Shown: positions 34,849 to 45,751 of the stretch, one piece after another
Position numbering within the stretch: position 1 is the stretch's first letter
Layout of the letters: each line of letters begins with the position of its first letter
Source: Ganoderma boninense
Lineage: Eukaryota > Basidiomycota > Agaricomycetes > Polyporales > Polyporaceae
Direction of reading: 5' to 3'
DNA: 64,000 nt
NCBI GenBank assembly: GCA_002900995.3
Contig: CM035312.1
Span: 3,554,602 to 3,618,601, forward strand
Notes under the pieces: generated by a model
What the model was told of the DNA's origin: nothing
The model's database searches: none
Seen by the model: only the letters and a program-made list of their open reading frames with translations
Program-made: the position numbers and the translations under genes

Positions 34849-35977
34849 TCATGAGGCTCGAACGAAGTGCGCCGCCGGCCCATGTCGCTTCATCACACCG
34901 AGGTTGGCTGAAGGAGATCGATTCAGACGATATAATCCTCGAAAACGGCGAGGGTACCTACCTGGTTGTCGAGTCCAGCCTTTTGACTTTGCTTTCGCGG
35001 CATCGCCCTTCAAGTTCAAACTAGTCCGCACGAACTTGTCCACACGCCTTGGAGGCGCGAGACCTTTCACGACGACGGATGATGCGACAGCGCTGGATTG
35101 GGGTAACGTACGGATAGTCCGTGAACTGGATGCGCATCAATTAGTGCGCCAGAAGGATAGTAGGCCGGGTGTATGCGCACCCAAGCAAGATGTCTTTCGA
35201 AGTGCGCTTCGTGCGCCTCCGCTTCCGAGCTGTTGAAGCTTCAGGAACAGGGAGAGGATCGTCGTCGTCGAAGACAATCTTCTTGCCTGTACGCGAGAAC
35301 GCGGACTTGAAGAGATGGTCGGGGAGGTAGTCGTCTTTCTGTGGTGCGCTCGAGGGCTTTGTTGAAGAAACTCCCTCATCTTCGTCTTCATCTTCGTCCT
35401 CAGACCCCATTTCCTCGTCCTCGTCCTCATCCTCGGACCCACCACTCCCTTCCTCAGCTAGCAAGTCTTCATCTTCATCTTCATCCTCGGACCCACTTCT
35501 TTCCTTCTCATCACTCATCTCCTCTTCCTCGCCGTCCATCTCCATCTCCACACTGTCCCCAAATCCTGCGAATCCTTCGTCGCCTTCTTCAGACCCCGAC
35601 TCGTCCTCCGCCTCCATCATCGCCCGCGCCATCCGCTCCTCCAACTCCTCCCTACTGGGACCGCCCTTCGTACTCTCTTCCACCTCATCGCCATCGCTCC
35701 CCTCGTCCTCCGACGGCGCCGCCTGCGCCTTCTTCGACGGCTTGCCGCTCCCAACGACCGCGACCTTGCCGTTGCTCTTCGTGTTCGCAGAACGATCCTT
35801 CAACGCCTGGTCGAGTGCGCGGTTCTTCTCCTTCCGTTTTTGCTTTTGCGCGGCATGGTGCTGCTGGAGGGCGTCCTGCTCGCCCTTCGCGACTTTCTTG
35901 GAGGTGCCGAAGGATACGGCCTCCGGGGCCTCGTCGTCACTTGAGTCGTCCGAGACCTGCCTTGACCGCTTGGCCAT
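34849..35977 (-). CDS. Utp16/Bud21-like U3 snoRNP-associated protein, copy U3
   Basis: Three intact exons; it starts MAKRSRQVSDDSSDDEAPEA. It shares the DDEAPEAVSFGTSKK block, the basic helix QKQKRKEKNRALDQALKDRS, a moderate acidic tract, LPDHLFKSAFSRTGKKIVFD and RKRRRTKRTSKDILL, and ends at 34849 with GVMKRHGPAAHFVRAS. The N-terminal half resembles U2, while the LFKSAFSRTGKK segment matches U1, which hints at gene conversion. It is head to head with the F-box gene F4 and tail to tail with the lactonase L1, so this is the most complete surviving unit. Confidence 0.7.
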
Positions 35978-36224
35978 GATTAATGCGATAGTAATGAGAG
36001 AAGAAGGGAGATTTCAGGACAGTCAAGCCACTGGGGAGGATGGTTCAGTGGTGGAAGTTATATGAAAGTGGTGTGGTGTTGGGCAGACGCCGGACAACTT
36101 TTCACCGCAGCAGCGCCCACGCGACGCGCCGTCGCTCTCCGTGCCTCGAGCACGATCCACTTGGCCTCCTCCTGCCCCCACATTCTTACCCATATAGCTT
36201 GGCAAACGTACTCCGCTGTTCACC
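35978..36224. promoter_or_regulatory. Shared F-box/Utp16 divergent promoter region
   Basis: 247 bases between U3 and F4 start codons. Here both divergent genes have long open frames, so this is the best candidate for a working bidirectional promoter of the family. Confidence 0.45.
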
Positions 36225-38017
36225 ATGAAGGAGGATCTCGACGACTTGCTTCATTTGGCAGACGTTGTTTTCCCTGAGCACACCTCAGACGAGTATGATT
36301 CCAGTGTTCATGTGTGTGCCCCTTTTACAGGTGTGGCAGCTTACCCTCTAGGGACGGAGGCTGCTGTAGTTGCTAATGTCAAAAAGTTGCAGATCAACGC
36401 CTTTTTTCTGAAGACGATATGATGTTACTCAACCAGCTCGCACCAGGCGAAGTCCAGGAGTGGTGCTTGTCCAGAATCACTCAATATCGCGACAGCAACC
36501 TCATTCAACAGCGGTATGTCGATCCCGCAGCTCGCGACGCGATCGTCAAGGATAAATCCCACATTCGCGCGCTCCGTACCGTATACAATGATGCTGCCCC
36601 CGTAAACCGGTACCTACCCCCAGAAATGCTCATGGAGGTCTTCTCACACGTACACCCTGCTGTGATGCCCCGACCACGGGTGCCTGTGCTGCGCGTTTGT
36701 CGATACTGGCGAAGACTGGTCTTCAGAACACCTCGGTTTTGGGCTAACCTCCTGAGCCTGCCAAGCTGGAAGGCATGGAACCCGAGACACGACATGGATC
36801 GCCTTCAGGCTGCCCTCGCGCGGTCGGCTATGGAGAATCTCGCACTCTCTGTGCCGTACTCTAACCAAGTCATTGTCGACGTCTTGATGCTCAATCGCAG
36901 TCGCCTTTTCTCCCTCACACTGGGCCCCACTTGGTATGACGTCGAACATAAGGCAATGATTCTCAACCAAGGTATGCCTCGTCTCACACGCTTTGCCATC
37001 CTCCATTGCAGCGGGACTAGAAAAGCACCTGTTGTCACCCTGAGATTTTCTCTCTATCCTAATCTCCAAAGTCTCGAGCTCGAGCGCACGCATATCTCTG
37101 GCCCAGTGACGCCTTATCCATCCTTGTGTCACCTCAAGCTAACGCACTGCGCCATCCGCCCGTCTCCCACTGCTGCCTCGAATGTTGCCCCGCTGTCTTC
37201 TGTACACAGTGTTCTCGAGTTCTTCCCCAACTTGGAGACACTCCGCCTAGACTGCAGCTTTTCATTTGATGGTCCTCCCTACCGCGCACCACCAGCGCTG
37301 ACGAAGACCGTCCATCTTCCGCGCCTGCGGCATCTCGAGATCGATGACACATTCTCCTCCATCTCGCGCTTCCTCTCGCACCTCGCATTCCCTACAACCA
37401 CCTTTGTTGCGCTCGAGCCTGAATACGGACGCAATTTCTCCACCTGGCCGAGGACTGCCCCCCTGTTTCCAGGAATCGATCTCTCACCCGCCGCCGAGCT
37501 CAGCCTCTATCTCTTTTTCCACAGGACCAACCACGACGAGGACCTCGCGCGCTGGGAGACACGTGGCGACTCCGTCCAGCGACCGATCCGCGTCACGCTC
37601 CGCGTCACGCTCCGCGTCACGCTCCGCGTCGGCGTGTCCCACCCTGCGGTCATGCGTCGCTGCACCCTCCAGCTCGTCCACTCGCTGGCCCCCGCCCCCG
37701 CTCTCGGAGTGACCTCCCTGACGGTCGAGGGCTCGCCTATTTCCCGGCAGTATTGGGAGACGCTTTTCCCTCACCTTCCGGGACTTCGCCACCTTGCCTG
37801 CACAGGCAAGGGTGTTATGGAGAAGATTACTGGCGTCCTCGGAACGTTTCTATTAAACTTGCCAGGTGACAGACCCGTCGGATTCGCGTGTACCCGCCTG
37901 GAAGACCTAGTGGTGAGATGGGATCTCCCGCCCGGCATGGACTTGGGTTCGTCGAAGGCGGAATGGCAGGCACTGCAGCACGCGGGACTCGGACGGCGGT
38001 CACTATACATCCCATAA
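36225..38017 (+). CDS. F-box protein with LRR-like region, copy F4
   Basis: Exon 1 is 36225-36330 (MKEDLDDLLHLADVVFPEH) and exon 2 starts at 36393 (QRLFSEDDMMLLNQLAPGEV), giving about 576 residues. The F-box reads LPPEMLMEVFSHVHPAV and LRVCRYWRRLVFRTPRFWAN. Leucine-rich segments follow (LYPNLQSLELERTHI, SLCHLKLTHCAIRPS, FFPNLETLRLDCSF, LPRLRHLEIDDTFSSI). A 12-bp unit repeated about three times at 37589-37630 encodes RVTLRVTLRVTLRV. Relative to the paralogues, two bases are missing in the codons after LQHA, so the protein ends at 38017 in LGRRSLYIP and loses the last 90 or so residues. Expected role: SCF substrate adaptor. Confidence 0.75.
37589..37630 (+). repeat. 12-bp tandem repeat in F4
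   Basis: The unit cgcgtcacgctc is repeated three times, with a partial fourth, in frame, encoding Arg-Val-Thr-Leu repeats. It is not present in the other F-box copies where that region survives. Confidence 0.85.
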
Positions 38018-38283
38018 GTCTGAGTCGGCGTCTCAGCTTGCGGCGTCGTTGGCCGAGTTCTGCGAGACTCTCCGAGGGTGTCTCGCCCAGAGAGCGGGGC
38101 ACTGTACGCCGATTCGGAAGCTCTCACTTTCCCTGCAGTGGATATTCGTTCCTGCGAGGAGCGTTTTGGAAGGCTGGCAAGTGGCGTTGGTGGAGGAACG
38201 CCTGCGCCATGGGTTGGGCGACTTGGTGGGCGAGATCGCTGTCGCTAGCGAGATCTACTCGGCCTCTCGTGATTTTCAGTAAG
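38018..38283 (+). pseudogene. Detached C-terminal tail of F-box gene F4
   Basis: In the frame shifted by two bases the ancestral ending continues: SQLAASLAEFCETLRGCLAQ, HCTPIRKLSLSLQWIF, VALVEERLRHGLGDLVGEIA, up to SRDFQ before a stop. It has no stops inside, so the frameshift is probably recent. Confidence 0.65.
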
Positions 38284-38399
38284 TGCCACAGCTCGTCTTT
38301 ACACTTACAAGCTGAGATGGTCCGTAGTGGCATCGGCACGGTCATGGACGAATGAGATCGACTTGCACCCGCATCCAGGGGCGATACGCGAATACTTCA

Positions 38400-38853
38400 T
38401 CTTCCGCTAATGAACGCATCGTGCTGTCCTCGACGACCACGCATCCCTCTTCCAGTGGTTCTTCATCCTCGTCCTCGTCCTCACTCTTGTCTCCCTCATC
38501 ACTCATCCTCTCGTCCTCGTCATCTATCTCCCTAGATCCTGCGAACCCTCCGTCGTCTTCTTCAGATCCCGAGTCGTCCTCCGCTTTGCATTATCGCGCG
38601 GGCCATCCACTCCTCCAACGCCTCCCTCCTCCAACGCCTCCCTACTCGGACCGCCTGCACACCATCTCCTGCGCCATCAACATCGTCCTCCGATAGTATC
38701 GCCTCCGCCTTCTTCGACTGCTTGCCGCTCCCACCCACCACGACCTTGCCCTCGCCCCTCGTGTTGGCAGAGCAGGAGCAGTCCTTCAATGCTCAGTCGA
38801 GTGCGTGATTCTTCAGTTTCTCCTCCTTCCATCTCTGCTTTTGCGCGGTGGAC
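38400..38853 (-). pseudogene. Utp16-like remnant, N-terminal half
   Basis: Read on the minus strand it has a damaged basic helix (AQKQRWKEEKLKNHALD then a stop, then ALKD), a degenerate middle with EEWMARAIMQ, and a Ser/Glu/Asp-rich acidic tract. It runs antiparallel to F4. Its 3' side joins the F-box downstream repeat, the same junction as at 4640. Confidence 0.65.
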
Positions 38854-38867
38854 AAGTTCGTCAGGAG

Positions 38868-39060
38868 CAGCTTGAACTTGAAAAGCGATGCCACCAGAGC
38901 CAAAGCAAAATTTAAAGGCTGGACTCGACAACCGGGTAGGTACCCGTGCCGCTTTTGTCGGATGATATCGTCTGACTCGAGCTATTCCAGCTAACCTCGG
39001 TGTCATCAAGCTACATGGGCCGGCGGCGCACTTCGTTCGAGCATCATGGCATTGCTCTAG
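38868..39060 (+). pseudogene. Utp16-like remnant, C-terminal part in opposite orientation
   Basis: The plus strand encodes DKFVRSSLNLKSDATRAKAK and then a damaged last exon matching GVMKRHGPAAHFVRAS. It is joined at about 38855-38868 to the N-terminal remnant read on the other strand, which marks an inversion breakpoint. It lies tail to tail with the intact lactonase L3, as in the ancestral unit. Confidence 0.7.
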
Positions 39061-39124
39061 GTGCGTCCTGGCCCATTGTATGGTCCCGAGTTTTTAGATC
39101 TATCCAAGATATACGCCTATTAAT

Positions 39125-40770
39125 TCACGGGAATGAGACCCGGTTGAACTTCGCTGCTATGTTCGCGAAGAAAATGGCCGTCTCGGCGAGGATGACCAGC
39201 CGGCCGTCCCCTGCGAAGATGAGGTTCGCGGAAACCGTGCCGAGGAAGAACTTTCCGAGCAGGGTGCCCTCCGGATTCCATACCTGCAGACGCACATCCT
39301 TTCGAGTCAGCTCGAAGCTCCCGTCCCCGTGGTGCGTGACCTACCTGCACTCCGTCTCCACATCCGGCGTAGACGTTGCCCGCTGCATCGAGCTGTATGC
39401 CGTCGGCGTCTCCAGTATCCACATACGCGAACACCCTGCGATTGGTGAAGGCACTGGTTTTTGGGTCAACGTCGAATGCGTAGCTGTGGTGCTAGGGTCA
39501 GCTTGTCGCTCGGAGGGTGGAGCCATTTTTGCCTTCGCTTACATTGTAGCTGGGGCAGTTTGGTTGTGACCGAGGAAACCCCCGCCGAGTCCGGTGTCGG
39601 TGCTGTAACGTGTGGTGCGTCAGTCTCGCGAGTTTGCCGAATGCGAGGAGTGTGTGCGTACACGAAGGCGGTGCTCCCATCTGGAGAGAACGCAATCCCG
39701 TTGCATCTAACGAAGCCGTCTGCCACCACCCGTACCGAGCCCGTGGCAGGGTCGAATCGGTATACCTGGTTTGGCAGCAACGGTGCTGGGCGGAAATGGT
39801 ACAGGAAGCCATATCTGAAAGCCTCAGTCAGATTTCGCACAGTCGGATGTCCTCAACACGCACGTCACGTCCGTGAAGAAGAGCTTCCCGGTCTTGGGAT
39901 GGATCTTCACGTCATTCAGGGAGTTGAACTGACGGCCAAAGAAATTGTCCAGCAGGACGCTCGTGTTGCTGGGATTCGCTGGGTCGACGAGCACGACCGA
40001 CGGCGGAATGGGGCCGCGTCCGGAGTTGACGAACACGAGCTTGCCGTGGAGGGGTCCTGTGCCGCCGTTGGTCATCTGCACGGCCTCCGGGAGGTCGATC
40101 TGCGACGTGCGGTGCGTGCGTCCTCATCAACGAACAGCAAACGTTACGGCGCGACGTGGACGTACTTTCGTGACGCTGACATTCACGGGCGGCACGCCCG
40201 GGCCTGCCGCCTTGATGGCCTGCGCAACCTCCCCGAGGCTGATCTTGGACACACGGTTGTTGTGGTCGATGTCGCTGAAGCCGAGGGCGCCGCCATCCTG
40301 GCTGGAGAAGAAGACCTCGTCCGTCTGCGGGACCCAGATGGGGGCCTCGTGCGCGAACGCAAACTTTGGGTTTGCGGCGATGGAGCGGATGGTCGCGTCC
40401 GGCCCGAGGATGGTGAGGAATGCGGGGTCGAAGACCTGGAAGAAGGGCGGAGTGGTGTTGGTGGGGTTGAAGACCTCTGTGACGGCATTCTCGCGGAAGG
40501 AGCCGTTAATGCCGAGGACGTTGAACGTGAGGGGATCGACGAGCTGTGCGTGCGAGATGGACGCCGACGGTGCACGATGGAGATGGACGATGGGTGCCGC
40601 AGAATCGACGATTGGGAAAATCGTGAGCGTCCGTCGAGGCTGTGGGGATGGATACGCCGGCTACTCACCACAGCTTGTGGTGGGACGGTGTGGTTCGTCG
40701 CCGGCTTCCCCGCGTGGGCTAATGCCACCAGCGTGACGACGAACGAACTGATGCTCGTGATCGCGACCAT
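39125..40770 (-). CDS. Secreted SMP-30/gluconolactonase-like protein, copy L3
   Basis: It starts MVAITSISSFVVTLVALAHA at 40770 (signal peptide), and the same intron positions as copy L1 are intact. Conserved blocks are LVDPLTFNVLGINGSF, HEAPIWVPQTDEVFFSSQDG, SLNDVKIHPKTGKLFFTD, FVRCNGIAFSPDGSTAFV and DGIQLDAAGNVYAGCGD. It ends just before 39124. It forms an inverted pair with L1 around the F-box gene F4. Likely an exported lactone hydrolase or related propeller enzyme; the substrate is not inferable. Confidence 0.75.
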
Positions 40771-42179
40771 CTTGCAGTGCTGGAGCCCAGAGGGGTGTTT
40801 TCTGGGTCCATTTTGTGCAGCTTTATGTATGCGACGCTCTGCAAAAGCATTCTGCCATCGAGCCGCGCAAGCTCCTGTTGAATGAAAATACGAAACCCAC
40901 GAGGGGGGGCTATTTAGTCCCATGACGAGGTTCCGGACCTCTCTGGTGGGTGACCAGCCGTGCCAAGGGTTAGTTCGCTGACCACTAGTGAAGAAGTACC
41001 AGAATGTTGCAGGACAACAACGTCAAGATAATAGTAATTAGTAGGAACCAAGCGGCGAAAAGGATACGACGCCAGCTTATCGTGCGTCTTCGACTAAAAC
41101 TATTGGCTGAGTTCACTTCACAGTCAACACGAGACGAGCAGGAGACCCATCGGATAAAGTGCGCCGTATTCCGACGGGAGGAAACGGTTGGAGAAGGTGG
41201 GGAAGATCTTTGTGCGTCCTAACGCGCTTCTAATGGCTTTGTTCCTCTCGTAATTGCGCCACTCATGGGCCGCGAACTTCCCGTGCTGAAACAACGTAAC
41301 GAGTTTTAGATTCAGTATTCAGCCTTGGCACTATTTAGTGTGCCAGTGCATAGTTGGGCCTCGGGAGGAGATCATCGTCGACGACGGTTGGAATACGGCG
41401 GAATGTAGCGTGGCCGGGAAACGTCAGGAAGAAGTGACAGCCTGCAACGCTGTTCCAACAATCCTCAGTCACGTCGTCGAACACGCATTACATACCGTTA
41501 AATTGCTGGGGCTCTTGCTTCGTCTGGCTGCGGCAGAAAATATCCAAGCACCCTAATCACAACTGGAGACCGGAAACCTTGAACCTCTGGCACTGCAAGC
41601 TAAAACACAGGTAACTATACCGGGATTCGAGCCCCCAGCATGCGACTCTCGGTGCCCGGTCACGCGCAGAGGGTCGGCCGCGCGTTGGATCAAGTTGCAG
41701 TGGAACATGTCGTGTTCCCTTTTTGTACCAAGTCAATACTCCTCGTCTGCGAGCTCCCAGCTGCAACGTGGACAATTGGGCACCTTCCGGCGGTCGCCAC
41801 GGGTGGCCGTGGATGAGATCGCCTTAACTGCTGCACGAGTGCCATGCTACTCGCGTTCCACCTCTACACACACGTCGAAGCATGAACAAAGTTTGAACGT
41901 TCGAGTTGCGCTCTGGGACTGAACACGGTTCATTCTGAATGTCCACATCGACGTCGCAACTGTTATTTTATCGCAGGGCGGGCCACTCGGACAACGGGCT
42001 TTGGCTAACTTGGATATAGTCGAGACTGCGAGCTACTGCGCTATTGATACTAGAAATTCGTCCATAGAAACTCAAACATGGGGATAACAGGGAGATTCGA
42101 GAAACGGGTAAACCTCCTTGGCACTTCAGCGAGCCGGCGGGCTCAAGTGTTTTCAATGCAGCCTCGACGCTCGCACCGT
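40771..42179. other. Intergenic, lactonase L3 to lectin C
   Basis: The first 120 bases are the conserved lactonase promoter. A T-arm-like string (gggattcgagcccc) near 41618 looks like a fragment of an antisense tRNA, but no full cloverleaf can be drawn. No protein gene is recognised. Confidence 0.4.
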
Positions 42180-43247
42180 TCAGTCCAAGGCGGTCAGGTT
42201 CCCAGCCTGGGCGGACGCCTGCATGATGACCGTGTTGGTGGTGTTCGACGGATTCTTGTAGAAGAACAGGCCCGCCAGTCCGTCTGCAAAGTGGATACGT
42301 ATCGTCAGCCATTCGAAGCTAGGCGACGAGTCGGGAAGACAGGATGCACGCACAGTGGGTGGTGTTCTCTGCGAAGCCTCCTATGGCGAGGACGTCGGAC
42401 TCCCAGAACGGCTCTCCCTGGTTGGACGTCCCAAACGGCTGTTGCGGTCCACAGCGGCGACCCGGCCACAGTTGAGGACGAGGTTCAAGTTCAGCGACTC
42501 TGCGCACGGGTAGTAGAGCAAACGGGAAGAACGTGGACTCACGCCGACGGTGCGGGACTTCTCCGTGCTCGTGTCGAAGATGACGAAGGCGATGTTGTTC
42601 ACCATGTTGCGGTTGTAGGTCGTGATGTACCCCTCGCGCCCGTAGACGGCGGCGAGGACCTCGTGCGCTGCGCGACCGGCCCGCAAACGCTGTGTCAGCT
42701 CCCCTTCTCCTCGTCATGCCAGAATGGCCCCGGCACTGAATGAAAAGGCCGGATGCTCACCGCCGAAGGAAACGACGCTGCGCGGTGGGACGACGGTGCT
42801 GCCGTGGCTCATCACGGCCGTATTTCCGCCCTCGAGCTGGTAGGTAACGGTCAAGCCATCGACCTAGTGGTTCGGAAAGGGTGGTCAATTCAGGGAGGAG
42901 GGGAGGCGCGGAATGACTGGAGGGATGGGACGCACGATTCCGCCGCTAGAAACGACGATCTGCTGGATGGGATGGGTGACGTTCAGGACGCCTTGTGCTG
43001 TACATGTCATATATATTGGTCAACTTGGAGTTCTCGGTGGGCTGAGGGACTGTGCCGTACTCGTGTCGTTGAGCATGAACTTCCCTGCAGGTGAAGAAGG
43101 GAGGTGCATGTGAGTGGCATGCGTACATTTGCGGGTGAGCTCTGACTCTGAGACGGGCTCACCATCGTGATTCATGTAGAAGATGTCGTTGAAGTAGGTT
43201 CCGGGGGTGACCGCGCCGATGAGAGAAGTGACACCGTAGTTCTGCAT
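42180..43247 (-). CDS. Jacalin-like lectin, copy C
   Basis: Same intron layout as copies A and B, all splice sites usable. The protein starts MQNYGVTSLIGAVTPGTYF and carries IQQIVVSSGGI, VDGLTVTYQLEGGNTAVMSH, EVLAAVYGREGYITTY, NIAFVIFDTSTEKS, PFGTSNQGEPFWESDVLAIG and GLAGLFFYKNPSNTTNTV. It ends NLTALD at 42180. A minus-strand TATA-like box lies at 43331-43338. The neighbours are the lactonase L3 downstream and the hypothetical gene at 44258 upstream. Probably a cytosolic glycan-binding protein. Confidence 0.6.
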
Positions 43248-44257
43248 GGTTGAGGAGGCGAAGCTGGGGATGTGGGGACTCTGATGCTTGAGCTTGAAGT
43301 CTGAGCCTGTCCGAGGCACTGCGACGCACACCTTTTATGTGCGCGGGATCAACTCCTCGCTACTTCCCAGCTTGTGCTGAGGCAAAACCCGAAATGGGAT
43401 AGATGGTTGTCTCTAGCACGGGGCTCTGATGCAGGAATCTGTGGTCATTCGTCATTCAGGTCGAGACACTAGACGAAGAGCGCGTGTCTGACGTCGAGCT
43501 TGAGCTTGAGCAAGGAAGGACGGAGAATCCGGGTCCGCAATCCACAGCAGGTTTGCCCGGTTGCGGATCAGATGGTAGAAGGTTGACGCACCGACGTTCG
43601 TTGCATGGCGAAGGTCGGAGTGTCTTGCACCGTGCTGATTCCGAACCCATTGAAGCCTTCCGGGACGTACAAGATCACGGACGATGATACTATACGGTTT
43701 GGGCAGTGGAATGGAAGGAACTTCGGGTCCAGTTCTCGTTCAGCCACCATTATCCATTGTCTGCCTGTCGTCTGCAAATGAAATGGACCATTTGTGCTGA
43801 GCATACGAGACGTACTAAACAGTTCGAAGCCTGTAATACGTACAAGTTCCTTCGATGGCCCAGCTACATTCGACCTCCACGCCTGCGCTTTTAGGCTATG
43901 TGTAGCAGACCGGCAGACGCGAGTGATGGTCCCATCCTCGTTCTGATGAGAACAGTCCAAATTCACTCCATCGGTCGGCGAGGATACTTGTATGCAAACC
44001 TAAACCGGGGCTACAGCCTAGGCGCATCTTGACATCGCCGGGAAGGGAGGAGCGAAGTCCGAGCGAAGCGCAGCGTTGCATAATTATAACCAAGGCTACA
44101 TACGCATGCACCATGTCTTATGGCTCTCCTCCACAAAACTGCCCGTTACAGCAACACCCCGCCGAACACATCGACGGAGAAAGATGCGTTTCATAAATAT
44201 CAACGGTTACAAAATCAATGGAAAGACACGAGCCTTCACGTCCGACCGAACGGCAGC
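43248..44257. repeat. Duplicated flank between lectin C and the hypothetical gene
   Basis: It contains the conserved lectin promoter (43331-43560) and sequence shared with 10850-11621 (inverted) and with 8783-9015 (inverted). No gene is recognised. Confidence 0.55.
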
Positions 44258-45751
44258 CTACTGGATGACGATGAAGTCTTTCATGGGAACAGGGGGCACG
44301 TTCTCGTCCGTCAGCCTCCGTGATACCCGCGGCACGGGAGTCTTGATGTCCTTCAAACCCTCGACCGCAGCTCCCATCCTGCCCGCCTTCCATTCGCCAC
44401 CCCAGCCCTGCCGCCTCTCCCGACGTACGGTGCGCGGCGTGGGCGGGGGACGTGCACTGGACTTGCGGCGACGAATAGACCCCTGCCCCGAAACGCGGTA
44501 CGACTGGCGCACCCAGTACGGGCCGTGGGGAGTGCGCGCCGGGTTCGGGGTAGAGGGGAGGGCCGGGGACTCAGCCATGGCGCCGAGGACGGCACGGAGG
44601 CGCGCCTCGCTCTGCTGCTGCTGGAGCGGGCTGCCTTCGTCCCCGGGAGTCTCCAGGAGGGTGTTGCGTCTCGCCCGCTTGGGCGTACCCAGGACGAACG
44701 TGCGCGTCCGAGACAAGCGAGAAGAGTTGACCGTGCTCGAGGTAAACGGAACGAGTGCGCCTGGGGAAAGGGGAGAGGGAACCTTGATGACGAGTGTATA
44801 GCGGCCCGGTTGGTCCTGGAACGAGTAGACAGAGGCGGAGTGAGGGACGATGAAGCAACTGCGAGGAACAGGCGTGGAGCTGTCCGACAAGACGCTCGGG
44901 CGCGGGCGATGCGAAAAGGAAGAGCTGCGGCGACGGCGGTGGATAGCAGAGGAGGGCGTGCACGCGATGTAGGCCGTATACGCGTCATCGGGGTTCGTGG
45001 CGTCAGTGTACGCGGTGTAAGCCGTGTTGAGGTCGGTAACAGCGCTGATGCCATCTACGTCTCGAACGCTCCGGTTGGCAACACGGTAGAGATCGAGGTA
45101 GGAGCCGACATTTTCGACCTCCTCGGTAGCCTCGACGATGGAGGACATCTCTTTCGGGGGATTGTGGAGTGCATGAGGGGCGCATGCCTGCTGGCGGAAC
45201 CCTTGATTCTGCTGGCCAAGGACCACGGCAGTCGCGATCGGGGCAAAGGGGGACACGGGGGGAAGAGGACTGAGGAAGAGGGCATCTTGAAGGGTGCTAT
45301 TACGCATAAGCCCGCTCAATTATCCTGATCCTTCAAGATTTAAATTTTCGTTGGCATACCTTGTTTCGCTCATTCTGACGGCAGGACGAGCGCCAGGAGG
45401 GAGGAAGCGCGGAACGTAGCTTCCACGGGTGCCGGCAGTGCGAGGAGTACGAGGCAAAACCCTGGTTGACTTGCGGCGGACTGGTGCGAGCTTCAGGCGC
45501 AAGATGGGCGGGGATGAGCCCTTCTTCCACTTTCCACCCCTCTTCTTCTCCATCCTCTCCTCAGCCTCGCTCGTGATCCCGTCCGTCCCAACGGAAGAGG
45601 AGACGATGTCGACGATAGGCCTCTCACCGAGAATCTTGCTAATCTTCTCGCTCGACTTGTCGACTCTCCTGCGCTGCTCCGGCTGGAGCCTGGCCAAAGG
45701 GCCAAGGCTTCGGGCTCCATGAGCCAGGTATTCGGCGGCGGTATTGAACAT
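44258..45751 (-). CDS. Hypothetical Ser/Pro/Arg-rich fungal protein
   Basis: Start chosen at MFNTAAEYLAHGARSLGPLA (45751); an upstream in-frame ATG at 45847 adds a low-quality hydrophobic stretch. An intron of about 45 bp (GTATGCC to TTGAG) joins RMSET to SGLMRNSTLQDALF. The protein of about 480 residues is rich in Ser, Pro and Arg, has basic clusters (HRRRRSSSFSHRPRPS, GSIRRRKSSARPPP), a TAYTAY-type run in the middle and a conserved end VPPVPMKDFIVIQ. It looks largely disordered; no domain is recognised. Its last 56 codons and 3' flank are duplicated at 8612-9015. Confidence 0.6.

Noticed and set aside
39461..40885. 474-codon plus-strand frame opposite lactonase L3
   Set aside because: It crosses the introns and exons of the spliced minus-strand gene, whose protein has family motifs. 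The plus frame is a shadow.
41600..41680. tRNA-like T arm in the lectin C/lactonase gap
   Set aside because: Only a weak T-arm-like string is present; acceptor, D and anticodon arms cannot be drawn.
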